Shown here in pieces: positions 1 to 5,446 of a stretch of DNA of 5,446 bases. Every line of letters begins with the position of its first letter. Position 1 is the first letter of the stretch. Made by a program: the position numbers and the translations under genes. Origin of the DNA: Fidelibacterota bacterium (GTDB lineage Bacteria; Fidelibacterota; UBA8477; JABMPR01); contig JAUVKO010000154.1 of assembly GCA_030596225.1 (NCBI GenBank), forward strand, positions 1-5,446, read 5' to 3'. The notes below the pieces were generated by a model, which made no database searches, was not told the origin of the DNA, and was given only the letters and a program-made list of their open reading frames with translations.

Positions 1-110
1 TACTGATCAAAAGCTTGTCCGGATACGAGATAGTTTGTTTGGGCAGATAGTCCTGCAATGTTCACGATCAGAATTAATATTAGACTAAGTTTGTAGACTA
101 TGGATTTCAT
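1..110 (-). CDS. N-terminus of a secreted or envelope protein, cut by the window edge
   Basis: An open frame begins with ATG at 110-108 and stays open for 36 codons to the window edge, so the protein continues outside. The visible start is a textbook Sec signal peptide: Met-Lys with a second Lys at residue 7, a hydrophobic core at about 8-21 (rich in Leu, Ile and Val), then L21-S22-A23 followed by Q24, the likely signal peptidase I site. The mature protein would begin QTNYLVSGQAFDQ. The VSG-x-AFD pattern resembles the first strand of beta-sandwich domains such as carboxypeptidase-regulatory-like repeats, but this is too short to assign. The ATG lies 4 nt after the toxin stop codon and lacks a strong Shine-Dalgarno sequence, which suggests translational coupling or co-transcription with the toxin-antitoxin pair. 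Function unknown. The Ala-Gln cleavage style is common in Bacteroidota and relatives. Confidence 0.6.
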   Translation of the reverse strand, partial: MKSIVYKLSLILILIVNIAGLSAQTNYLVSGQAFDQ

Positions 111-114
111 TTAA

Positions 115-924
115 TCACAAGTGCTTCTCAAATTTGCGTATATGCCTGAGTACCGCTCTTTCAACCTGACGAAACTCAGGTAAATCCCTGATTTGATCCT
201 TCAGGGAATGTTCCCACCGCCCTTGATATGCCGGTAGTCTTTGTTTTAATCTGGTAGGAAAAATAGCTGGATCTATATCTTTTTGACAACATTTTTGTGA
301 AAATTCATTTACATATTTCATAATGTCCATCCCGTGTATCTCTAACAAATACCAGATATCATATAAATCCCGAGCCTGCATACGCTGGATTACTGACCTC
401 ATCTTTTCAATAAGAACTTCATCTAAACTATAGCAAAGTACTGTGCAACCAATCTGATCTGAATATGAATGAAGCAAATGTCTTGGAATGGGTTCAAACT
501 CAAGCTTTTCATTTTTGGAAATGTCCACCTTTACCTTCTTGTGTTTTGCTCTTCCGCCAAGAGGTCCCATATAAGTGATGTAAAAATGTAACCCATCCTC
601 ATTATATTTGCCGCCATCTAGTATTTCCAGTGGTAAATTTATTTCTTCTATCAGAAATTGAAATATATCATGAAACCATTTCATAATTTCATCGTTAGCA
701 ATACTTTCATTTATCAGCGTAAAATCAAGATCCTCAGAAAAGCGATAATTTTCAAAGTAAATTTGTTTGAGAACTGTCCCGCCTTTAAACGCTAAAACAT
801 GGGATAAATACTTGTGCTGAGCGATTCCGCTTAACATCCAGGCAAGTACGTAATCCTTTTCAATCTGTTGGTCACGCACCCCTGCCTGTGTTGCCGTTTT
901 CTGTATTTCTCCGGGTTTGATCAT
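115..924 (-). CDS. AbiEii/AbiGii-family nucleotidyltransferase toxin (type IV toxin-antitoxin)
   Basis: This 269-residue protein has the hallmarks of the AbiEii (DUF1814) nucleotidyltransferase-like toxins. An N-terminal IEKDYVLAWML segment (21-31) is followed by the nucleotidyltransferase signature: FKGGT at 46-50, then FSEDLDF at 62-68 with the acidic pair D65 and D67. A third likely metal-binding Asp is D134 in VKVDIS. The downstream family motifs are EKMRSVIQR (173-181, with K174) and ARDLYDIWYL (184-193, with D186 and D189). Known relatives block growth; the mycobacterial MenT toxins add nucleotides to tRNA 3' ends, and AbiE systems can abort phage infection. All key residues look intact, so the toxin is probably active, though its target is unknown. 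Its ATG overlaps the antitoxin stop in an ATGA junction without a recognisable Shine-Dalgarno, so translation probably depends on the upstream gene. Length is within the usual family range. The family call is firm; the substrate is not. Confidence 0.9.
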   Translation of the reverse strand: MIKPGEIQKTATQAGVRDQQIEKDYVLAWMLSGIAQHKYLSHVLAFKGGTVLKQIYFENYRFSEDLDFTLINESIANDEIMKWFHDIFQFLIEEINLPLEILDGGKYNEDGLHFYITYMGPLGGRAKHKKVKVDISKNEKLEFEPIPRHLLHSYSDQIGCTVLCYSLDEVLIEKMRSVIQRMQARDLYDIWYLLEIHGMDIMKYVNEFSQKCCQKDIDPAIFPTRLKQRLPAYQGRWEHSLKDQIRDLPEFRQVERAVLRHIRKFEKHL

Positions 925-1751
925 GTAAACAAAGCCGATCTGATAGTTTCAGAATCAATATTTTGCTGAATACTCCATCTACTGATCATTTTTCCTGCTT
1001 TGGGGAGTTCAGTGTCAAGAAGTGCATAAGAATTCGATTTTCGTTTCTGTAACTCATTTATGATTGGCTGGTCAATTTCCAGAATTTCGAGTAAGAAACC
1101 CAGACGTTTGATAACAGCCTGTGAATTAAATATTTGGCTATAGGCAAGTAGTTGTTCGAAATTGATTCTCTTTCTGGCAAAATATAGTGCTTTGGCAATT
1201 TCGATGATTCCCCCGGCATAATCAGGTCTAAAAAGACAATCGATAAATGTTTTTTCCAAATCTGAGCACATAACTTTATTAAAACTATCAGCCCATATCT
1301 TTTCCTTTCCAAAAAAGTGTTTATGGTTATGGTAGATGAATTGGAAAGACACATTATTTATTCTAATGGTGGAAGGCTTTTTTTGTGTTGGAACCACAAT
1401 TTGTTCTTTCAATGCAGGTTGAGTGATCAAGTTATGCAATTGGAGTGCTGAATAATAGGCTATATAGTGAGGTAATCCTTTAACCATACATTTTACCAGC
1501 AAATGCCAGTCAGGCATAAAATGATCTGGGTCCGAAGCATAAGGGATAATGTAGTAACTGCCTCCTCTAACACGCATAAGCAGTCCTCTTTTGGTCATGG
1601 CACTGAGCAATTCTCGTATTGACGAAGGCGAGGCGGATGCTGATAAAACCTGAATTGCTTCTGCTGTAGTGAAACAGTTACAATCCAAGTCAATGAAATG
1701 AGTCAAGAGCTTGTTTGATTGAAATGATATATTCTTACTATTCATAGTCAT
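921..1751 (-). CDS. AbiEi-family antitoxin and autorepressor (type IV toxin-antitoxin)
   Basis: This 276-residue protein precedes the AbiEii-like toxin in the same operon, the canonical AbiE order. Residues about 14-70 look like a winged helix: a helical CFTTAEAIQVL stretch, a recognition-helix-like SPSSIRELLSAMTKRGLL (41-58) and a wing with RVRGGSYYI (60-68). The remainder matches the AbiEi C-terminal domain: HYIAYYSALQLHNL (95-108), SDLEKTFIDCLFRPDYAGG (163-181) and KRLGFLLEIL (215-224). In characterised relatives the N-terminal domain binds inverted repeats in its own promoter, and the protein counters the toxin without a stable complex (type IV). The ATG at 1751 was chosen because it opens the frame; ATG at 1745 (MNSK) is an equally possible start, and neither has a strong Shine-Dalgarno. 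The coding end overlaps the toxin start by 4 nt. Not to be confused with type II antitoxins; the EKT-x-IDC-x-x-RP-x-YAGG motif decides it. Confidence 0.86.
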   Translation of the reverse strand: MTMNSKNISFQSNKLLTHFIDLDCNCFTTAEAIQVLSASASPSSIRELLSAMTKRGLLMRVRGGSYYIIPYASDPDHFMPDWHLLVKCMVKGLPHYIAYYSALQLHNLITQPALKEQIVVPTQKKPSTIRINNVSFQFIYHNHKHFFGKEKIWADSFNKVMCSDLEKTFIDCLFRPDYAGGIIEIAKALYFARKRINFEQLLAYSQIFNSQAVIKRLGFLLEILEIDQPIINELQKRKSNSYALLDTELPKAGKMISRWSIQQNIDSETIRSALFT

Positions 1752-1791
1752 ATTGTCAGGTTTCCGCTGATATATTGCCTATGAAATATAA

Positions 1792-1797
1792 ATTATA
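1792..1797 (-). promoter_or_regulatory. Possible -10 box of the toxin-antitoxin operon
   Basis: Read on the minus strand this is a perfect TATAAT, sitting inside the 10-bp palindrome AATTATAATT (1791-1800). Transcription from it would start near 1785 and give a leader of roughly 35 nt before the antitoxin ATG. No good -35 hexamer lies 16-18 bp upstream, and the whole gap is AT-rich, so the match could be chance. If real, it would depend on an unusual -35 or fire weakly. Confidence 0.3.
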
Positions 1798-1827
1798 ATT
1801 AACAAAATACTAGTTTAATATTATTGT

Positions 1828-1870
1828 TCATATCCTAAATATCAGTTTATATCTGACTTATGAGATATGA
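1828..1870. promoter_or_regulatory. Inverted repeat upstream of the antitoxin, candidate operator
   Basis: TCATATC at 1828-1834 is mirrored exactly by GATATGA at 1864-1870. A second 7-bp pair, CTGATAT at 1767-1773 and ATATCAG at 1839-1845, brackets the possible -10 box. AbiEi antitoxins are known to repress their own operon by binding inverted repeats near the promoter, so these are natural candidates. The arms are short and the region is AT-rich, so chance pairing cannot be excluded. Confidence 0.3.
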
Positions 1871-1909
1871 TTTATGATAGACGCCATCCCCGTAATCAAT
1901 TTTAAATTT

Positions 1910-3775
1910 TCAATCTTCAATGCTCAATTCTTCCCCAACCCAACGTCTCACATCCCCGTCGCGCATGAGGAGTCCTTTATGTTCAGCATAATTAAGCATG
2001 GGTAGTAAATACTTTCGAGTGCTGGGAATGATCTCTCTGGCCTGAGAAACGGTCAATTCCGGATTCTTACTGAACCATTTCCGCAATTCTGCATAAAAGT
2101 ATTCTAACTGACTCCTCAGCAGATAAAAATCCTGATCGATACGAATCAGATCCCCATGTTGAATCATCCACTGGAGAATAGACTGACCCTTAGCATCCAA
2201 TTCACTCTTCAACACAGTCATAAGAGGTGGCGAAAAAGCTGATTCCTCAAAAACTTTCACTATCTGCTGCTTGACGGTTTCATCTGCTTTATCCAAAACT
2301 CCTTGATGACCGGACAACTGCCACAGATCACCTTGATTCTTGAGGGTTCCCTCAGATAGAGCTAATGCTAAAACAAACTCCCGGATACCTGGAAGTATTT
2401 CAGTCAATTGTTCCCGTGGTAGACCTTTCCCAAGGGGTTGATCTTTATGGTAGGTATCGAGAGTTGATCTGATCTCAGCCATAACTGATTCACAAGTATC
2501 TGCTTTGATATAGTGATCCTGATATATCTTGAATAACTCCTGTTTCTGAAGCAATGCATTGATCTTAGAGTCAGCTAAACTGAATATCCTGGCTAATTCC
2601 CGCTGGGTCATGGGTTTTTGAAAAAAGTCCAAGGCGTTATTCACCAAAGCTATATGGTTATCAGAAATAAGATTACTCAATTGGGGTAATCGTTTATCCT
2701 GCTTCTTCAGACGCCATTCCACTGCCCAGTAAAGTGTGGCTCCCCCTAAAGTATCTTCAGGAGAAAGAAAACGGATGACCACCTTCTCTTTAAACCCTGC
2801 TGATATAGGCTCCTTAAAAAAGAACTGAGCTAGCATACTCTTCCCCGGCAGGCATTGATTGGACTCCAGAAGATGAATTCTAGCCTCTCTTTTCCCCGTA
2901 CCCACATGAATGTGAACACGATCGGCTTCCTTGACCGCTTTTTTCCAATGCGGCAGTACATTGATCATCCCGACCCAGGATGATCCTGTCTGAAACATTC
3001 CGGGACTCCCTAGAAAGGCACCTCGCCCTAATTCTTCGACGCTAGCTCCCCCAAGATTTATAGCCCCGCGATCGCCAAACTTGATCTTGTCAACATCCTG
3101 ATGATGAGACTGAAGTCCTCGCACAGGGAAAACTATTTCCTGGGGAAAAAGCTCAACACTCTGACCTTTTCGCAACTTATGGGATAAGACCGTCCCTGTG
3201 ACAATAGTTCCAAAGCCTTTTACTGAGAAAACGCGATCAATCGGTAAGCGAAAAACCCCTTGACGATCCTGTTCCTTAATCCCACCAATAAAACTATCCA
3301 GAGATGTTCGCAGATCCTCGATACCAGCACCTGTCACTGCAGAAACAGGAACGATAATGGTCCCAGGATATCCACGCTCTGATAAAAAGCTATCGACTTC
3401 GTCAGCAACCAATTCCAACCAATCAGGTTCTACCAGATCGGATTTATTGAGCGCCACCAGCAATCTCTTAACACCCAGCAAATGCAAAATATCCAGATGC
3501 TCGCGGGTTTGAGGCATGACCCCGTCATCAGCTGCGATCACTAATAAAGCTGCATCGACAGTGCTGACACCGGTGACCATATTTTTAATGAATTTTTCAT
3601 GACCGGGGACATCAATAAAGGTTACATCATCACTATAGAAGGCAATGCCAATATCAATGGTCACGCCGCGACGTTTCTCTTCTTCCAGACGATCTGTATC
3701 CACTCCGGTAAGCGCTTTAACCAAAGCTGTTTTTCCGTGGTCAATATGACCGGCTAGACCGATTACTTTTTGCAT
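1910..3775 (-). CDS. selB: Selenocysteine-specific translation elongation factor SelB
   Basis: SelB is a cytoplasmic GTPase that carries selenocysteyl-tRNA(Sec) to the ribosome at UGA codons marked by a SECIS hairpin in the mRNA. The protein is complete at 621 residues, a normal length. The G domain (about 1-165) shows G1 GHIDHGKT (9-16), the switch-I region with RRGVTIDIG (35-43), G3 DVPGHE (55-60), G4 NKSD (110-113) and G5 SAVTG (145-149). Domain II (about 173-259) carries RVFSVKGFGTIVTGT (181-195), and domain III spans about 262-355. The C-terminal part (about 375-618) forms the SelB-specific winged helices that bind SECIS RNA, ending with STRKYLLPML (585-594) and GDVRRW (607-612); this tail rules out EF-Tu or IF2. 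The start ATG at 3775 begins the G1 strand directly and is preceded by a weak GGTG about 7 nt upstream. A TACAAT at 3818-3813 on the minus strand is a weak -10 candidate. The gene stands alone: the upstream neighbour is repeat DNA, and no selA, selD or selC is in the window. Confidence 0.97.
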   Translation of the reverse strand: MQKVIGLAGHIDHGKTALVKALTGVDTDRLEEEKRRGVTIDIGIAFYSDDVTFIDVPGHEKFIKNMVTGVSTVDAALLVIAADDGVMPQTREHLDILHLLGVKRLLVALNKSDLVEPDWLELVADEVDSFLSERGYPGTIIVPVSAVTGAGIEDLRTSLDSFIGGIKEQDRQGVFRLPIDRVFSVKGFGTIVTGTVLSHKLRKGQSVELFPQEIVFPVRGLQSHHQDVDKIKFGDRGAINLGGASVEELGRGAFLGSPGMFQTGSSWVGMINVLPHWKKAVKEADRVHIHVGTGKREARIHLLESNQCLPGKSMLAQFFFKEPISAGFKEKVVIRFLSPEDTLGGATLYWAVEWRLKKQDKRLPQLSNLISDNHIALVNNALDFFQKPMTQRELARIFSLADSKINALLQKQELFKIYQDHYIKADTCESVMAEIRSTLDTYHKDQPLGKGLPREQLTEILPGIREFVLALALSEGTLKNQGDLWQLSGHQGVLDKADETVKQQIVKVFEESAFSPPLMTVLKSELDAKGQSILQWMIQHGDLIRIDQDFYLLRSQLEYFYAELRKWFSKNPELTVSQAREIIPSTRKYLLPMLNYAEHKGLLMRDGDVRRWVGEELSIED

Positions 3776-3866
3776 TTTACACCATATTCATTCTTAACCA
3801 CGGATTACACCGATTGTACTAATTGTTGAAACCACAAAAAACACGGAGATTTATTCCTTTCTTTTC

Positions 3867-4068
3867 ACAACGAATCCAACGAACTTTACGAACTTCTTCG
3901 TCTTTTAACCACAGCATTCAAGTGATTCTTTTATGCTCTCGCCAGTCTACGCTTTTCAAGCTACCTGCCTGCGCGGAGACCGACTTCGGCATAGGCAGGC
4001 GCCAGGCAGGCAGAGAATGCCCGCCTGTGTATAACTTCGTGCGGGCAGGCGGAGACGCAGAGTTTTTT
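3867..4068. repeat. Structured direct repeat, copy A (long form)
   Basis: This 202-bp copy pairs with copy B at 4123-4285. Positions 3867-4011 match 4123-4267 without gaps and with only three mismatches in 145 bp by hand alignment. The right end (4051-4068, GAGACGCAGAG then a T run) matches 4268-4285 except for the first base. Between them copy A has 39 extra bases. The core can fold: CCTGCCT (3964-3970) pairs with AGGCAGG (3993-3999) around an inner CCG-ACTT-CGG stem-loop (3980-3989). A small GCTT/AAGC hairpin lies at 3951-3961. No protein or transposase is encoded, so it looks like a non-autonomous or REP-like intergenic element. Confidence 0.88.
4012..4050. repeat. 39-bp extra segment with hairpin, present only in copy A
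   Basis: This segment ends in GGCAGGC (4044-4050) and is preceded by the same heptamer at 4005-4011, exactly 39 bp apart. Copy B has a single GGCAGGC (4261-4267) at this place. The segment also has its own inverted repeat, GCCCGC (4019-4024) and GCGGGC (4041-4046), with a 16-nt loop. The simplest reading is that copy B lost 39 bp by slippage or recombination between the heptamers; gain in copy A is also possible. Confidence 0.75.
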
Positions 4069-4122
4069 ATGCATAATAATTCCTATATGATTCATCATGA
4101 AACAACGTTTTTTCTTTTTCTA

Positions 4123-4285
4123 ACAACGAATCCAACGAACTTTACGAACTTCTTCGTCTTTTAACCACAGCGTTCAAGGGACTCTTTTATGCTCTCGCCA
4201 GTCTACGCTTTTCAAGCTACCTGCCTGCGCGGAGACCGACTTCGGCATAGGCAGGCGCCAGGCAGGCCGAGACGCAGAGTTTTTT
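4123..4285. repeat. Structured direct repeat, copy B (short form)
   Basis: This 163-bp second copy starts 256 bp after copy A in the same orientation. It keeps the same palindromic core, with CCTGCCT at 4220-4226 and AGGCAGG at 4249-4255, but lacks the 39-bp hairpin segment. Its right edge runs into an uninterrupted T/C-rich tract (about 4280-4295). The three mismatches to copy A all cluster around 4172-4182, which indicates a recent duplication or ongoing gene conversion. Confidence 0.88.
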
Positions 4286-4308
4286 CTTTTTTTTTACAAC
4301 AGCCCAAC

Positions 4309-4366
4309 AAATCCAACGAACTTTACGCATTTCTTTGTCTTTTAACCACAGCATGCAATGGATTCT
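4309..4366. repeat. Degenerate partial repeat, copy C
   Basis: These 58 bp align without gaps to the left end of copy A (3872-3929), with about seven mismatches. They include AATCCAACGAACTTTACG and TCTTTTAACCACAGCAT. The palindromic core does not follow, so only the left arm is present. It lies directly right of the T tract of copy B and in the same orientation, suggesting an older, decayed or truncated insertion of the same family. Confidence 0.72.
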
Positions 4367-4400
4367 AACTCACAGTGCCAAATTATGCAACAAACAGTAA

Positions 4401-4420
4401 AGACGCGATACCTCGCGTCT
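4401..4420 (-). terminator. Probable intrinsic terminator of the transporter gene
   Basis: AGACGCGA (4401-4408) and TCGCGTCT (4413-4420) form a perfect 8-bp stem with a 4-nt loop. The hairpin begins 27 nt after the transporter stop codon on the minus strand. On that strand the stem is followed by TTACTGTTTGTT, which is T-rich but not a clean T run. That position favours a terminator, but short palindromes built on AGACGCGA can also be dispersed repeats, so its role is less certain than its structure. Confidence 0.55.
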
Positions 4421-4446
4421 ATCCAAGAATACACTCGCATTAGCCC

Positions 4447-5446
4447 CTAGTTCAAAATAAAGCGCCAGACGATAAAAAACAGGGCGAAGACAGCCAGAAA
4501 GACCATGCTCACCCAGTTCAGGATCATCAATTTGGGGCCTGGAGTTGTCCCTTCCGGCATCCAGTCACCGGTGACTGCACGGTAATTGATATAAGCCAGG
4601 ATAGGTGCTGTCAGAAACGAGATCGTCGTCGCCAAATCCACCAACATGGTCATTCCTTTCAGGAACAGGCCAATAATGACTAACCCTCCTATGAGGACAA
4701 ATGCCATCCACATCCAATATAAATGGCTATTATCCTGGCCCTCATATTTCCTAGGGAACACCAGTTCAGTTGAGCGTGTCAACACCCGCGGAAAAGCATC
4801 TGTAACTGTCAAAGTCGTACTGAACATAGTGGTAAAAGCTGCCACCGCAACGATGAGATAGCTCCATTCCCCAAGTGTTGTCGTGTAAAGATTGATAAAC
4901 TGTCCAGCGAAGATACTACCGGAAGGTGAAAAGGATTCACCACTCCCATACATAATCATGGCTCCCAGAGTCAAAAATCCCATCGCTAAGAATGCTGTTC
5001 CAAAATATCCCAGACGAAAATCAAACAATGCTGCTTCCAGGGTGGGAGCACTTCCGGTTTCCTTTTTGCGTTCAATGGTCCATAGTGAATGCCAGACAGA
5101 TATATCAATCGCTGAAGGCATCCAGCCCATGAGCGCCACAAGGAAGGAAATGCCTGCCACAGTCCATAACTCAGGCGGGATGAAATCAGTTTTTGTTGCT
5201 GAACCATGATTCAAAGCTGCAAACACAGCAAAAATTGTGGAAAGGGTTAGAACAATGATGATGACCTTGATCAGTTTATCCAGTAGCGGATACTTCCCGA
5301 TGGTCAAAATACCGGCACAGACAGCCAGGATAACTGTACTCCAAATCACAGGACTCCAGGCAATCCCAAAGATTTTGCTGGCTAGTCCGGCCGTCACAAT
5401 GGTCACAGCCGCTTGCAGGGTCCACATGGTTCCAAAGGTCATTACC
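4447..5446 (-). CDS. Nramp-family divalent metal-ion transporter, C-terminal part
   Basis: This is a polytopic inner-membrane protein of the Nramp fold, which typically moves Mn2+, Fe2+ or related ions with protons. The frame is still open at the right edge (a Gly codon precedes the Met at 5442), so the true start lies outside and about 100 residues are missing, including helix 1 with its usual DPGN metal site. Counting from that internal Met, hydrophobic segments lie at about 5-21, 31-47, 56-78, 93-112, 146-166, 190-212, 242-262, 264-287 and 305-328. Family-like stretches are LGYFGTAFLAMGFLTLGA (144-161), YGSGESFSPSG (165-175) and TTLTVTDAFPRVLTR (209-223). The helix-6 region reads GWMPSAIDISVWHS (106-119): the Met-Pro and final His-Ser of classical Nramps are kept, but the usual MPHN context is changed, so the metal preference is uncertain. 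The frame ends at TAG (4449-4447), followed by a hairpin. The next gene downstream is selB, separated by repeats, with no sign of an operon. Confidence 0.85.
   Translation of the reverse strand, partial: VMTFGTMWTLQAAVTIVTAGLASKIFGIAWSPVIWSTVILAVCAGILTIGKYPLLDKLIKVIIIVLTLSTIFAVFAALNHGSATKTDFIPPELWTVAGISFLVALMGWMPSAIDISVWHSLWTIERKKETGSAPTLEAALFDFRLGYFGTAFLAMGFLTLGAMIMYGSGESFSPSGSIFAGQFINLYTTTLGEWSYLIVAVAAFTTMFSTTLTVTDAFPRVLTRSTELVFPRKYEGQDNSHLYWMWMAFVLIGGLVIIGLFLKGMTMLVDLATTISFLTAPILAYINYRAVTGDWMPEGTTPGPKLMILNWVSMVFLAVFALFFIVWRFILN

Larger units (their letters stand above)
3776..4446. other. Non-coding, repeat-filled intergenic region
   Basis: These roughly 670 bp separate the transporter gene from selB. 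I find no credible gene in them. They hold a terminator-like hairpin, two long near-identical direct repeats, one degenerate repeat fragment and, next to selB, two related short stretches beginning AACCAC (3796-3815 and 3830-3849) that match at 13 of 20 positions. AACCAC also recurs within all three larger repeat copies (for example 3907-3912). A plus-strand frame of 113 codons across 3823-4164 is merely open through the repeat. Most of the region looks like accumulated copies of one intergenic repeat family. Confidence 0.75.

Noticed and set aside
1058..1354. Minus-strand frame of 98 codons
   Set aside because: It lies fully inside the AbiEi-like antitoxin gene in another frame and has no family features.
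1880..1909. Terminator after selB
   Set aside because: The stretch after the stop codon holds an AT-only palindrome (AATTTAAAATT-like) but no GC-rich stem with a T run.
3823..4164. Plus-strand open frame of 113 codons
   Set aside because: It spans repeat copy A and the palindromes, has no recognisable domain, and its composition follows the repeat and not a protein; open by chance.
3867..4285. Insertion sequence with transposase
   Set aside because: No transposase frame and no terminal inverted repeats at the edges; at most a non-autonomous element.
3867..4366. CRISPR array
   Set aside because: Units are 58-202 bp long, unequal in length and only three in number, with no regular spacers and no cas genes nearby.
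3776..4446. tRNA(Sec) gene next to selB, suggested by the GC-rich hairpins
   Set aside because: I see no T-arm GGTTCGA-type motif, no acceptor stem pairing and no cloverleaf of about 95 nt; the hairpins belong to the direct repeats.
4646..5209. Plus- and minus-strand frames of 71, 105 and 73 codons
   Set aside because: All are shadows of the Nramp-like gene, whose own frame has clear membrane segments and family motifs.

Overview
The window reads as chromosomal DNA from a Gram-negative, fairly AT-rich bacterium. All recognisable genes lie on the minus strand. The clues to lineage are weak. One gene start encodes a Sec signal peptide ending LSA|QT, a style common in the Bacteroidota and wider FCB group. 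A full SelB shows that the cell can decode UGA as selenocysteine. Multi-copy-looking GC-rich palindromic repeats fill a non-coding gap, as in many environmental genomes. An uncultured FCB-type lineage is a reasonable guess, but the sequence does not prove it.

Reading in the direction of transcription (right to left): positions 5446-4447 hold the C-terminal three quarters of an Nramp-family metal-ion transporter, cut by the window edge. A perfect 8-bp hairpin follows its stop codon (4401-4420). Positions 4446-3776 are a non-coding gap of about 670 bp. It holds two near-identical copies of a structured direct repeat (3867-4068 and 4123-4285) and a degenerate third fragment (4309-4366). Positions 3775-1910 encode a complete SelB elongation factor. 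After a 158-bp AT-rich gap with inverted repeats and a possible promoter comes a two-gene AbiE-type (type IV) toxin-antitoxin operon: AbiEi-like antitoxin (1751-921) overlapping AbiEii-like nucleotidyltransferase toxin (924-115) by an ATGA junction. Four bases after the toxin stop, a further reading frame starts (110-1) with a clear signal peptide and runs off the left edge.

The genes form separate modules. The toxin and antitoxin surely work together: the antitoxin has an N-terminal winged helix for autoregulation and the toxin has the nucleotidyltransferase motifs. The secreted-protein start may be co-transcribed with them, or may be a neighbour next to which the module inserted. SelB stands alone, with no selA, selD, selC or selenoprotein gene visible here. 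I found no clear evidence of a wholly new system. The best leads are the structured repeat pair with its 39-bp length difference and the tight linkage of a secreted-protein gene to the toxin.
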